DNA from: Caldivirga sp.
GTDB taxonomy: Archaea; Thermoproteota; Thermoprotei; Thermoproteales; Thermocladiaceae
Direction of reading: 5' to 3'
Assembly: GCF_023256255.1 (NCBI RefSeq)
Contig: NZ_JAGDXD010000048.1
Location: forward strand, 1 to 52,561
DNA: 52,561 nucleotides
Position numbers and translations under genes: made by a program. The notes under the pieces were generated by a model. The model had not been told where the DNA came from and did no database searches. It saw nothing but the letters and a program-made list of their open reading frames with translations. Shown in pieces: positions 25,603 to 34,615 of this stretch (the stretch's first letter is position 1; the number at the start of each line of letters is the position of its first letter).

Positions 25603-27498
25603 ATGATGAGAGTACTTAATGTTGACTTATCAAGTGGGAACGTAAGTGTAACTAGTGTTGAGGCGCAAGGACCAATAACCCTCGGGGTCAGAGTACTGAA
25701 TAGTGAAGGTACTTGGGGCAATGACCCACTGGATCCAAGCTTACCCTTCATTATTGGTATAGGCCCCTTCGTTGGTGGTAAATTACCTGGTGTGCATAGG
25801 GTTATTGCAGTGTTTAAAAGTCCAATGACCAGGACTGTTCATGTTGCTGCAATAGGCGGAGTGGCCTATAAGTTCATGGGTTCTGGCATTGATGCTGTGG
25901 TTGTTAGGGGGCGTTCTGAGAAACCCACGGCATTATTCATATCTAGTGATGGTGTGGAAATAAGGCAGGTTAACCCAGTGTACTCATACAGTGGGCTTAA
26001 TGGGGTCTACGCCTTTACTAAGTACCTAATGGATGCGTTTAGTGATTTCTTCGTTAAGTTTAATGCAAGGGCCATTGTAGTGGGTGAGGCATCATTGAAG
26101 ACGTATAATGGTGCATTATTCTCAGTTGATGTTGACCCAAGGAAGAGGGAGTTTAAGCCAGGTGCAGAGGATACTGCAGCTAGGGGAGGTCCAGGTACAG
26201 TAATGGCCCAGGGCCATAATTTAGTAGCTATTATTGCAGGTGGTTCTGCTAAGGCTAGGTACGTTAAGGTAACTGACATGAATCTGGTTAATAAGATGGC
26301 GATGGAGTCCTTTAAGAAACCCTTCATGCAGGTTATGAATGAGAAGACTATTAAGTACAGGTATGACCCAAGTATTGGTACTGGTGGGACGTTCGGGGTT
26401 AATTACCCACATTACAGGGAGTTACTGCCCCTATTCGGCTATAAGTCAATATACATGCCTAGGGATATTAGGACTAAGCATGTTGAGGCGATCCTTAACT
26501 TATTCTGGAAGCCATTTAATGATGAAGTCTTCGTTAAGAGTAAGTCCTGGTACAACTGCGGTGACTTTGGGTGTTCAGTAGTGTGTAAGAAGGTGTGGAG
26601 GGGTAAGAAGGTTGATTATGAACCATTCCATGCAGCTGGTCCATTCATAGGGAATTACATTTTCCAGGAGGCGGTTAAAATCGTTGATTTAATCGATGAG
26701 TATGGTTTCGACGCCATAGAAATGGGTCATGTTACGGCATGGATCTTCGACTCAATTGAGAATGGCTTACTTAAGCCTGAAGAGGTTGGCCTAAGTGACA
26801 AGCCCGTCTTCAACCCCTATGAGTTTGTGCCTGAGAGGGATTCATTGAAGAATGCTAAGCTGGCTGGTGAGTTAATAAATGGTTTAGTTAATGGGTCAAC
26901 CCCAATCCTTAAGATGATTGCTGAGAATGGTATTAGGGTCTCAGCTAGGAAGCTTAATGAAATGTTCAGTGATAGGGTTAAGGCAACTGGTAAATCATTC
27001 AATGACCTGGTGGTTTACGTAGCATACGGGGAATCAGGGTACATAACACCCAACTTCTACTGGACCCCCGGCATGGTTGCCCCAATGTACGTACTGGGTA
27101 GGTATTGGACCAACTACTCCAACACGTTCATGAAGCCTGAGGATTACGCTAAATCCGCCCTGGAGAGGGCTATTAATGAGGCCTTAATTGACGATGCTGG
27201 GATATGTAGGTTCCACAGGGGCTGGGCTGAACCAATGCTTGAGAAAATGTACACCGAGTTCACTGGGATGAAGCCTAATAAAAACCTTTACAAGGAATTA
27301 GCCGAGTACTCAATTAAGGCTGGAGCCCAACCTAGGCCCTGGGAGAGTAGTAGGGCTGCTGACGTAGTTGCAACCTTGGCTAAGGAGATAGGGTCTAAGG
27401 AGTGGGTTTTCGAAAGCAAGGCCGACTATGATGAGTGGTGGCGTAGGTATAAGGTAACACTAGATAAGCAGCTTGGTTTGGTTTCATCAACCACTTAA
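25603..27498 (+). CDS. gor: Glyceraldehyde-3-phosphate:ferredoxin oxidoreductase (GAPOR, AOR family)
   Basis: 631 residues, distinct from the AOR at 22.0 kb and matching the Pyrococcus GAPOR pattern as I recall it: 'PFIIGIGPFVGGKLPGVHR', 'DTAARGGPGTVMAQGHN', 'IKYRYDPSIGTGGTFGVNYP', the cluster ligands 'CGDFGCSVVCKK' (about residues 319-328), 'DYEPFHAAGP', and the distal Cys in 'DDAGICRFHRGW' (about 534). It oxidises glyceraldehyde-3-phosphate directly to 3-phosphoglycerate with ferredoxin and a tungstopterin, bypassing GAPDH/PGK and giving an irreversible ferredoxin-yielding glycolysis. An ATG at 25606 is an equally good start. Confidence 0.9.
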   Translation: MMRVLNVDLSSGNVSVTSVEAQGPITLGVRVLNSEGTWGNDPLDPSLPFIIGIGPFVGGKLPGVHRVIAVFKSPMTRTVHVAAIGGVAYKFMGSGIDAVVVRGRSEKPTALFISSDGVEIRQVNPVYSYSGLNGVYAFTKYLMDAFSDFFVKFNARAIVVGEASLKTYNGALFSVDVDPRKREFKPGAEDTAARGGPGTVMAQGHNLVAIIAGGSAKARYVKVTDMNLVNKMAMESFKKPFMQVMNEKTIKYRYDPSIGTGGTFGVNYPHYRELLPLFGYKSIYMPRDIRTKHVEAILNLFWKPFNDEVFVKSKSWYNCGDFGCSVVCKKVWRGKKVDYEPFHAAGPFIGNYIFQEAVKIVDLIDEYGFDAIEMGHVTAWIFDSIENGLLKPEEVGLSDKPVFNPYEFVPERDSLKNAKLAGELINGLVNGSTPILKMIAENGIRVSARKLNEMFSDRVKATGKSFNDLVVYVAYGESGYITPNFYWTPGMVAPMYVLGRYWTNYSNTFMKPEDYAKSALERAINEALIDDAGICRFHRGWAEPMLEKMYTEFTGMKPNKNLYKELAEYSIKAGAQPRPWESSRAADVVATLAKEIGSKEWVFESKADYDEWWRRYKVTLDKQLGLVSSTT

Positions 27499-27573
27499 TC
27501 CAGTATATTAAACCTAATGGGTTTCAGTTCTTTGAAATAATTCAAGCTATGATACTAAGAAAGCTTAACCCCC

Positions 27574-28746
27574 TTACTGAATTAAACTCTGGCTAGCGTT
27601 CTCCCACTCCTCCATTATCCAGGATGGGGTAGCCAGTATGGCTACGTATCCACCGAAGGTTTTGCTTAAGGTTAGGCTCTCCTCAACACTGCTTGGTATA
27701 ACTACTAGATCTACTTTCTTACCCCTGAGCATTGTGGTTAATTTAAATATCTCATCCTCCCCAATATCCTCACTTATTAACACAACCTTAGCAATACCCT
27801 TCTCAATGGCGTTTAGTACGTTATCTCTGCCGTAAACTATGTAGTCAGGTTTCTTGACGGCAATATACATTACCTCCTCCATGAGTTTCTTAGCCTTAAC
27901 GTACTCAGTCTCCTTAAGCTTATCCTCAGATGCCTTAATAGCCTCTAGTACACCACTAATGTCGGCGCAACAGGCGGGTACTATTGCAATTATCTTATCC
28001 ATGAGCCTACTATCTAAGCCACCCTCCTTAAGGAAGTCCTCCTTAGTTGGCCCTGGGCCAGCTACAATAATACCCTTAAGGTTTGGTATCTGCATCAGTA
28101 TCTTATTAGCGTCCTCAGCCACAAGCTTATAGAAGGTCTCAGCCAAGTGCTCAGTCTGTCTCTTAAACCTTAAGGCTGACTGCCCACCTGCATGATGCTT
28201 ATTAGGTACGTAGAACTCAACCTTATCCACAATCTCCCAGTAACTACCCTTAAGTAGCGCTATGACAGCCTCCCCCCTCTCAATGACTATTATCCCGAAC
28301 ACTGAGGATGACGCTGATACCATGTCCTCAAGGAGCTCAGTATGGAAGTGCGTATCGCATACGTACTTGTACGTTGTTATTTTGTGCGGCGGTATTATTA
28401 CATACATGACCCACTTATAGCTACCCGGCTTCTCCATGTGGAAACCTCCAAATACAGCTAAGCCATTAGGTGGCGCCTTAGCAGTGCCCTTTAATGCGTT
28501 AATTATCCTCTCTAAGGCATCTTGAACGTGAGTCCTAGTAGTCTTATCCTTAATATTGCTTGCAACTGACCATTCATTCCTAAGCATGTTTAAAACATCA
28601 GGTATTGGCCTATCTCCATTAACGTACAGTGATATTAGGGTTGTTGCATAACCCCTATACCTCTTAAGTAATTGTATCATTATTTTTAATTCCTCACTAT
28701 CAGTTATTCCAGCGCGTCCACCTAGGACACCATCAGCCTTTAACAA
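27574..28746 (-). CDS. prf1: Peptide chain release factor aRF1
   Basis: Up to 390 residues, with eRF1 domains in order. The N domain has 'EWSVASNIKDKTTRTHVQ' (the NIKS loop region) and 'YKYVCDTHFHTELL', the YxCxxxF stop-codon loop. The M domain has 'HHAGGQSALRFKRQ', with the GGQ motif at about 190 that triggers peptidyl-tRNA hydrolysis. The C domain that contacts ABCE1 follows. The NIKS loop reads NIKD here. The frame starts at a TTG at 28746, but a minus-strand TATA box at 28749-28757 lies too close for that codon to be transcribed. An ATG at 28680 preceded by GTGAGG is a plausible start that loses about 22 residues. The start is unresolved. Confidence 0.93.
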   Translation of the reverse strand: MLKADGVLGGRAGITDSEELKIMIQLLKRYRGYATTLISLYVNGDRPIPDVLNMLRNEWSVASNIKDKTTRTHVQDALERIINALKGTAKAPPNGLAVFGGFHMEKPGSYKWVMYVIIPPHKITTYKYVCDTHFHTELLEDMVSASSSVFGIIVIERGEAVIALLKGSYWEIVDKVEFYVPNKHHAGGQSALRFKRQTEHLAETFYKLVAEDANKILMQIPNLKGIIVAGPGPTKEDFLKEGGLDSRLMDKIIAIVPACCADISGVLEAIKASEDKLKETEYVKAKKLMEEVMYIAVKKPDYIVYGRDNVLNAIEKGIAKVVLISEDIGEDEIFKLTTMLRGKKVDLVVIPSSVEESLTLSKTFGGYVAILATPSWIMEEWENASQSLIQ

Positions 28747-28836
28747 TAATGCCTTATAAACCTTTCTCCCACACGTAAAGTTTACTTCAGCTTATTGATC
28801 GAATGATTTATTAATCCTAGTTAACCAATAATTAAT

Positions 28837-30006
28837 GTGGGGTTAACAGGGTTCGCTGACTTACCACTACATGAGGGGCATGTTCCACCATGGTTATTCG
28901 GTAGGATGGTTAATTTAACCTCATTATTAATTAGGCTAATGTATGATGAGTATGGGGTTAAGGGGACTATAAGACTCTTCAGTAATCCAATATTCTTCCA
29001 GTCCTTCAACAACATAATAGGAATGGACTGGGACTCCTCAGGCAGCACCACGGTAACCACCGCAGCGCTTAAGGAGGCATTAGGCTCCATGGATATTGGA
29101 ATCAAGGTGGTTGGAGGTAAGGGGGAACACGCATTAAAGGTTCCTGATGAATTAAGGGAACTTGAGAAGAGCTTCAACATTAGTTCAGAGGAATTAATAA
29201 CAGCATCAAGACTGGTGGCTAAGGTGGATAACGTGGCTCTTCAAGATGGCCATAGGCTATATCACCATTCAATGATTATTGGGGACGATGGTACATGGGC
29301 CATTATTCAACAGGGCCTTAACCCTGAAACAAAGTACGCTAGGAGGTATCATTGGTGGATGGAGACAAGCTTCATTAATAATCCACATGAGGGTATTGTG
29401 GGAGTTAAGAATGATCACGCATTAAACACGGTTAGCAGCATCAGTGAGAGGGCACGTTCAACAATAATTGATATTGTTAACCAAGACCCGGTGAAGGTAA
29501 ATAGGGATTTATTGAGGGTGAAGTCAATGGTGAGGGGTTATGGGAATAAGTCAATTTTAAGCTACATAAGTGGCTCTGATTATGAGCCTCCATCCTACTA
29601 TAACCCTAGGCTTAACATTATTGTGAACAGGGGGTTGGGTGTGAGTGAGGAAGCCTTAAGGAGGGCAAGGGGTGTTTCATCATTTAAGGACCTACTATTA
29701 GTTAAGGGCATGGGACCTAGCACAATGCTTGCCCTAGCCTTAATAGCGCAATTAATTTACGATACGCCAGTGGATTGGACTGATCCGGTAAACCTTGATC
29801 CTAGGAGGTTTGCCTTCGCATTGGGTGGTAAGGATGGTTCACCATACCCAATAAGTAAGGAAATATATGATACTGTTCTTGATCTTTTAAATAGAATTGT
29901 TGATAATATTAGTAAGGATAGTGGTTTAAAACCCTATTTGAAGCATATTGCTAAGGTCGCTAAAAAACTTAATCTACCTGTTGATTTGGTTAAACCAACG
30001 TACTAA
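28837..30006 (+). CDS. DUF763 family protein
   Basis: 389 residues matching DUF763 (archaeal/bacterial conserved protein). Distinctive stretches are 'GFADLPLHEGHVPPWLFGRM' at the N-terminus, 'DNVALQDGHRLYHHSMII', 'TWAIIQQGLNPETKYARRYH' and 'LVKGMGPSTMLALALIAQL', the last resembling a helix-hairpin-helix-type turn that could bind DNA. A C-terminal 'FALGGKDGSPYPI' follows. It starts at a GTG. Several conserved His residues and the HhH-like element suggest a nucleic-acid-related enzyme, but no activity is assigned. It is transcribed divergently from aRF1. Confidence 0.82.
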   Translation: MGLTGFADLPLHEGHVPPWLFGRMVNLTSLLIRLMYDEYGVKGTIRLFSNPIFFQSFNNIIGMDWDSSGSTTVTTAALKEALGSMDIGIKVVGGKGEHALKVPDELRELEKSFNISSEELITASRLVAKVDNVALQDGHRLYHHSMIIGDDGTWAIIQQGLNPETKYARRYHWWMETSFINNPHEGIVGVKNDHALNTVSSISERARSTIIDIVNQDPVKVNRDLLRVKSMVRGYGNKSILSYISGSDYEPPSYYNPRLNIIVNRGLGVSEEALRRARGVSSFKDLLLVKGMGPSTMLALALIAQLIYDTPVDWTDPVNLDPRRFAFALGGKDGSPYPISKEIYDTVLDLLNRIVDNISKDSGLKPYLKHIAKVAKKLNLPVDLVKPTY

Positions 30007-30026
30007 GGATATTATTTTAAGCCCTA

Positions 30027-30233
30027 TTACGCTACCTTATACATCCTGCTTTTCTCATCATACATTAGTACTATTGCAGATGGGTACGCTGACGGTATTA
30101 TTATTACTCTCCTATCCTCGGCAGAGTTAGCTGCTAATGCTCCACTGCCTAGCTTGGCGTTCACATTCCTTACTGGACTCCTTATTGTCCTAAGAGTACT
30201 ACTTATGATCTTCACTGATCCCCTTATGCTCAT
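30027..30233 (-). CDS. Small basic protein of unknown function with strong promoter and ribosome-binding site
   Basis: 68 residues from the ATG at 30233: an Arg/Lys/Ser-rich first half ('GSVKIISSTLRTIRSPVRNV'), a hydrophobic core 'RRVIIIPSAYPSAIVLMY' and a basic end '...SRMYKVA'. I do not recognise it. Gene reality is supported by a good minus-strand TATA box at 30267-30277 and a consensus GAGGTGA ribosome-binding site (30245-30239) 5 nt before the ATG. Most first genes here are leaderless, so a leadered small gene is notable and suggests high expression. Basic character and size would suit a nucleic-acid-binding or ribosome-associated protein; that is inference. Confidence 0.65.
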   Translation of the reverse strand: MSIRGSVKIISSTLRTIRSPVRNVNAKLGSGALAANSAEDRRVIIIPSAYPSAIVLMYDEKSRMYKVA

Positions 30234-30266
30234 TTTACTCACCTCAGATGCATCATAGGGCTGGGG

Positions 30267-30277
30267 CTTTATATAGC
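30267..30277 (-). promoter_or_regulatory. TATA box of the small basic protein gene
   Basis: Minus-strand 'gctatataaag'. The predicted transcription start near 30246 leaves a leader of about 13 nt containing the GAGGTGA ribosome-binding site. Confidence 0.6.
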
Positions 30278-30398
30278 TTTCTGGTCTGTTAAGTGTACGC
30301 TACAAATAAGCTATTATTAATAACATAGACTATATATTTCTACTTTCCCTCACGCATTTGGGCAATCCTTAAATACTTCCTAAAGCTAAGAGGCAACT

Positions 30399-32288
30399 AT
30401 GAATAGTAGGCAGGCTAAATTATCAAAATACTTATTAATAACCTTAGTATTATCTACGCTAGTAATACTACTTGTTGTAATACCAGCAGAGCTCCGTTCA
30501 CAGAATCAATCTATACCGCTCTATGTAAGTTGCAGTGAAGTTGTTTCAGGTTTACCTTCAAGCACCCCTTCTCATTTAATTATATGGCTTCACTTAAATA
30601 ACATTGGTGCACTTCAAGGCCTCCTTAATGAAATATACTATGATCCAACAAGTGTACACTTCCATAATTTCATAACACCGCAGCAGTTTGATGAGGAATT
30701 CAGCCCACCAAGTTCAATCATTAACAGTATAGAGGGGGTACTTAAGGGAAGTGGGTTAACTATTAATTATGTATTTCCAATGATGATTGAAGCCAGTGGC
30801 TCAGCATCAAATGTTGATAATGCCTTAAGTGCACTTCAGAAGGAACCGTCTAACGTTCAATCATGGATAATAGTAGGGGAATGCATACCACTGGGATACT
30901 TCATAGTTAATTCAACATTATCCTTCACGCCACAGTACCATAAGATCGCGCTCAACGTAACTAATCCACGTATTTTGTTTTCAAACATAACCTACGTTAA
31001 TAATATCCCCACCCAAATTAGGTATAGGATGATTGAAATATGGTTACCTGAGGGTCTTGAATACATTTATGACGAATACCCACTTATCTCCAGCGGATAC
31101 AATGGTGGTGGGTTAAGTATAGGTATTGTGGATGCCTTCGGGGACTTCAATATCACTAAGGCCGCTAGTTCATTAACGTATAGTAGCGTTGCTTGCGAGG
31201 ACTTAATCGCATTCAGTAAGTCCTTTGATTTACCTAGCCCAAGTTGCGAGGTTATTTACCCACTTGGTAAACCAATATTAACCAGTAGTGATTTAAGTGA
31301 AGCCGAGGGCTGGGTTTACGAATCAGCACTAGACATAGAGTATGCCCACGCTATGGCACCTGGGGCTAAAATAATACTGGCAGTATCGCCAGATTCTGGT
31401 GATGACTTATTCACCACGGTTGAATACTTGGTTAATAATGGCTTGGTTAATTTCATAAGCCTAAGTTGGGCATCCCCAGAGGACGCATACCTATTACCAC
31501 CACCTACTCCTCAATTGCTTCAAGCCTATGATGAAGTCTTCATGCAGGCTGCCGCAGAAGGCATTGGTGTATTCGCGGCCTCAGGGGATTGGGGCGCCTT
31601 CGACTTGTTCATTAGTCCAGTGGAGCCAAGCGTATGGTACCCTGCTAGTGATCCCTGGGTTACTGGGGTTGGTGGTACAACTCTAAGGGCGGTACTTTCA
31701 CAGTACGTCACAAACCGTGTTGAGTACGCTTGGGACTGGAATACCCACTATGAGTGGGGTAGTGGAGGTGGTTACTCATTCGTATTTAGTGAGACCCCTG
31801 GTCAATCTCTAGTGGACATTACCTATGAGAGGACTGTGGTTTATGAGCCTGCATTAGGTGCTTACTTCTACACTGTTGGTCATAGGGGTGTTCCTGATGT
31901 TGCTGCTGATGCTGATCCATTCACTGGGGTACTGCTCATTGTTAATGGAGCTCTTTCACCTTACGTCTTCGGCGGCACAAGCTTAGCAACCCCATTAACA
32001 GCAGGCATGACCACCACTATTCAAAGTTACTTAGAGTATCCTTACATAGGCGACCTAGCCCCAAGTTTATACCTGCTTTACCACTATTATCCAAGCCAAT
32101 TCTACGTGCAAAACGCCACAGTGCCCAGTAGCCAGTACCTAGTGGGCTTAAATGGTGGACTCTTCGAGAATCTGGGTGGTGAGAATGGATTATATTGGGT
32201 TATTCAAGGGGAATGGAATCCAGTTGTTGGTTTAGGGCAGTTAAACGTGTATGGGTTAAGCTCATTAATCAAGGAATTAATCCATTAA
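30399..32288 (+). CDS. Secreted sedolisin (S53, pro-kumamolisin) acid protease
   Basis: 629 residues. Residues 10-31 are a hydrophobic signal/anchor. Residues about 50-150 match the pro-kumamolisin activation domain ('PTSVHFHNFITPQQFDEEF'). The S53 catalytic parts are 'VYESALDIEYAHAMAPGA' with Glu and Asp (about 308 and 312), 'FAASGDWGAFD' with the oxyanion Asp (about 395), and 'FGGTSLATPLTAG' with the nucleophile Ser (about 527). A 'DADPFTG' stretch fits the calcium site region. Many N-x-S/T sequons indicate extracellular glycosylation. Sedolisins work at low pH, so this protein should digest external protein and supply peptides. A TATA box 'cttaaata' about 27 nt upstream supports the ATG. 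Confidence 0.92.
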   Translation: MNSRQAKLSKYLLITLVLSTLVILLVVIPAELRSQNQSIPLYVSCSEVVSGLPSSTPSHLIIWLHLNNIGALQGLLNEIYYDPTSVHFHNFITPQQFDEEFSPPSSIINSIEGVLKGSGLTINYVFPMMIEASGSASNVDNALSALQKEPSNVQSWIIVGECIPLGYFIVNSTLSFTPQYHKIALNVTNPRILFSNITYVNNIPTQIRYRMIEIWLPEGLEYIYDEYPLISSGYNGGGLSIGIVDAFGDFNITKAASSLTYSSVACEDLIAFSKSFDLPSPSCEVIYPLGKPILTSSDLSEAEGWVYESALDIEYAHAMAPGAKIILAVSPDSGDDLFTTVEYLVNNGLVNFISLSWASPEDAYLLPPPTPQLLQAYDEVFMQAAAEGIGVFAASGDWGAFDLFISPVEPSVWYPASDPWVTGVGGTTLRAVLSQYVTNRVEYAWDWNTHYEWGSGGGYSFVFSETPGQSLVDITYERTVVYEPALGAYFYTVGHRGVPDVAADADPFTGVLLIVNGALSPYVFGGTSLATPLTAGMTTTIQSYLEYPYIGDLAPSLYLLYHYYPSQFYVQNATVPSSQYLVGLNGGLFENLGGENGLYWVIQGEWNPVVGLGQLNVYGLSSLIKELIH

Positions 32289-32375
32289 GTTATTGCAATA
32301 GCTGCATAAAGCTTAAACGCATAGTCTTAGTTTCCCTTAAAGCCCTATACGGGTCATCTTCCTGGCTTAGAATTT

Positions 32376-32390
32376 CTTAAAAAATTTAAG
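32376..32390. repeat. AT-rich palindrome between two convergent genes
   Basis: CTTAAA/TTTAAG arms around AAA. It lies in the space between the convergent protease and isomerase-like genes. It may be a terminator element or chance in AT-rich DNA. Confidence 0.25.
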
Positions 32391-32441
32391 GTTGCTTGAA
32401 TTAAGAGAGTAGGGAGTTTATTAAGCTAGGGTTCTGGTTAA

Positions 32442-33629
32442 TTAAACTAGGCTACTGTACTTGATTACATTAACGCCGAGTAGCTTTAGGAAAACCTCCA
32501 GCTCATTTACGTAATTCCCAGGAACAACCACATGGTGATTCGCCGGGGCGTAATTAGGTATTACTGAAGAGTCAAAGTTAACCTTAATCTCCGCCTGGGT
32601 CCTGCATGCGTTAAGATTTAAGTTACCCGACTTATTCAATAATCCCGTGAATACGTAAACATTGTTAAAGTCTGATGAAACGGAGACTGCAGTCACAGTC
32701 TCCGCGTTTATTTCAGCTGATATTGAGTATGGGTTCCCTGACTCATAATGAGTCACAACCTTACCTGACTTAATCATGTTGAGGGCTATGGTGCAATGCG
32801 ACATACGTACTAGGTTACCCTCAACATCATTTACGTTAGCAATCCAACCACTGTACCCTGTCAATGAGTGAAGCACCATCATTAAGAACAGGGACTTTAA
32901 GTCATATTCACAGGCTGTTAGTTTACCTTCTTCGTTGAGTTTCGCTAGTGCTAAGCATGGAGTTACCCCATGCTTCATTAGGTATGGGAAGCAGTTTAAC
33001 GCTAGCGCATTATAATTCTTGGCGATGCTCAGTAATGCTGCGTAGACCTTACCTACTTTAATTAACTTATCTAGTGGAACCTCAAAGGCTAACCTATCTA
33101 GGACATCATCTATGAATGATTTAGCATCAGTGTGTTTTACATTATTGACCATTTCCTCAAATAGGTTCATGGGTATTGCATCAACCTTAGCGTTAAACTT
33201 CTTTTCAAAAGCCTCCCCCACACTTCCCTTCTCATTAACACCCACTAGGGCTACCTTGGATCCCTTAATCCTAAGTATAGACTCTATTGCCTTAACAACC
33301 CTGGGAACATCATTAATACTGCTCAAGTGGTAGATGGATGCTGCTACCCCTCTTTCCTCTAACATTGCCCTGGCTGATATGGCTGAGGCTAGGCTATTGT
33401 TTAATGGGTGAGAAAGTATCATTGTGTTCTTGATTCCATTAATGTCGACAAACCGTGCAACGGTCCTACTGACTCCCCCTGATAGTATTAATAATACTGG
33501 TATTGAGTCACCAACCTTAATGTTACTTACATCATTCTCATCGTAAATCACAGCATCAACATTACTTAATTCACCAATCCTATGCCTATGAAGCTGTGAT
33601 GCAAAGGCTATAACCATTACTTTTCCCAT
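32442..33629 (-). CDS. L-fucose/L-arabinose isomerase-like protein
   Basis: 395 residues. The N-terminal half has Rossmann-like strands ('VMVIAFASQLHRHR', 'SKVALVGVNEKG'). The C-terminal half has the pattern of the FucI/AraA superfamily: 'ALNCFPYLMKHGVTPCLALA', 'EYDLKSLFLMMVLHSLTG', 'MSHCTIALNMI' and 'NHHVVVPGNYVNELEVFLK' near the end. Metal ligands expected in the isomerases (Glu, Asp, His) map plausibly, but the match is distant. Such proteins interconvert aldoses and ketoses; several archaeal members are uncharacterised. The frame opens at 33671 (TTG). A TATA-like 'attaaaag' near 33655-33663 favours the ATG at 33629. Confidence 0.7.
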   Translation of the reverse strand: MGKVMVIAFASQLHRHRIGELSNVDAVIYDENDVSNIKVGDSIPVLLILSGGVSRTVARFVDINGIKNTMILSHPLNNSLASAISARAMLEERGVAASIYHLSSINDVPRVVKAIESILRIKGSKVALVGVNEKGSVGEAFEKKFNAKVDAIPMNLFEEMVNNVKHTDAKSFIDDVLDRLAFEVPLDKLIKVGKVYAALLSIAKNYNALALNCFPYLMKHGVTPCLALAKLNEEGKLTACEYDLKSLFLMMVLHSLTGYSGWIANVNDVEGNLVRMSHCTIALNMIKSGKVVTHYESGNPYSISAEINAETVTAVSVSSDFNNVYVFTGLLNKSGNLNLNACRTQAEIKVNFDSSVIPNYAPANHHVVVPGNYVNELEVFLKLLGVNVIKYSSLV

Positions 33630-33693
33630 AGGTTTAAAGTTCAACTGCAATGCTTTTAATACTGACTTCAATCTAACTATTACTCATGAAATA

Positions 33694-34521
33694 CTACTTA
33701 CTGTCACTTGGAATAGCGTTAATAACGTTAAGTATTGATAAGACTGCTATTATAGCCTCCTCAGTTCTTATTGTTACAAGCCCTTGATTCGGCACGAAGT
33801 TTATGAATAATGATGACTTAAGTACATTCCCTAAACCCTCACCTTTAAGTATATCGTCAATACCCATGCGTGGAGAACCGAACACAACTACCACATCCTC
33901 ATCCCTAAGCCCCCTTAACTTACCAAGCTCATTAATAACACTGTCCCCCTCTTTACCAGTGAATATGAGGTTTCTTAATTTAACTAATTCCTTTAATTCA
34001 ATTAAATCAACTGTGTAACCAGCGTACACGCTCCCACCCTTCACTACGTGGCCCCTGTAGAATCTTTCGCTAATCATTGAGTCTATTGAAACCAGAATCA
34101 TAGACTTAATGGGGTAGGGTCTAGGTACCTTAACGTACTTATCCTCACCCACCTTAACAATTGAATAATACCCCTCCCACCTAATCACTAAACCAACCCT
34201 CACGTCCCTAATCCCTGGGCTGGACTTCCTATGTCCAAAAACAGGTAACGTTAATGGTTGAAGTAGCCCAGCAAGCCTCAAGTCAGGGTCTATTCCAAAT
34301 AAGTCCTTCCTCAAGTACGGTGGGGTCACCAGGTACTCTAGGTTCTTCTTAATGAAGGCAGCTTTCCTTAATGGTTCATCACCCCTAAAGGTATAGATCA
34401 GTATTTTCCTAACCCTAAACATTGCCGCTGCCCTACCAATGTAGCCTATTTTCCTAACAGCCTCTTCATCGGTAGTTGCCTCCTCCGTCACGTTATACGG
34501 TATTGCAATGCTAATGTTCAT
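33694..34521 (-). CDS. SPOUT-type RNA methyltransferase (DUF171/C9orf114-like)
   Basis: 275 residues. The N-terminus 'ISIAIPYNVTEEATTDEEA' begins the SPOUT fold. An inserted OB-like domain follows with 'GHRKSSPGIRDVRVGLVI' and 'KYVKVPRPYPIKSMILVS'. The C-terminal knot has 'DVVVVFGSPRMGIDDIL' and 'FINFVPNQGLVTIRTEEAI', the usual SAM-binding knot loops. Family members methylate rRNA (probably uridine N3) and are present as single copies in many archaea. The ATG at 34521 is the family start, and AT-rich sequence lies about 20-25 nt upstream. Confidence 0.85.
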   Translation of the reverse strand: MNISIAIPYNVTEEATTDEEAVRKIGYIGRAAAMFRVRKILIYTFRGDEPLRKAAFIKKNLEYLVTPPYLRKDLFGIDPDLRLAGLLQPLTLPVFGHRKSSPGIRDVRVGLVIRWEGYYSIVKVGEDKYVKVPRPYPIKSMILVSIDSMISERFYRGHVVKGGSVYAGYTVDLIELKELVKLRNLIFTGKEGDSVINELGKLRGLRDEDVVVVFGSPRMGIDDILKGEGLGNVLKSSLFINFVPNQGLVTIRTEEAIIAVLSILNVINAIPSDSK

Positions 34522-34586
34522 TAATCTTCACTACTCTTTTAACGTTTTTGTTAGTTACCGTACCTCAAGTTAACTTGCAGCTAATG

Positions 34587-34593
34587 CTTAAAT
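34587..34593 (+). promoter_or_regulatory. TATA box of the GlcD-like gene
   Basis: 'cttaaat', centred 26 nt upstream of the ATG at 34616. It is too close to the GTG at 34601. Confidence 0.5.
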
Positions 34594-34615
34594 CCCTTAA
34601 GTGAATAAGTTAATA

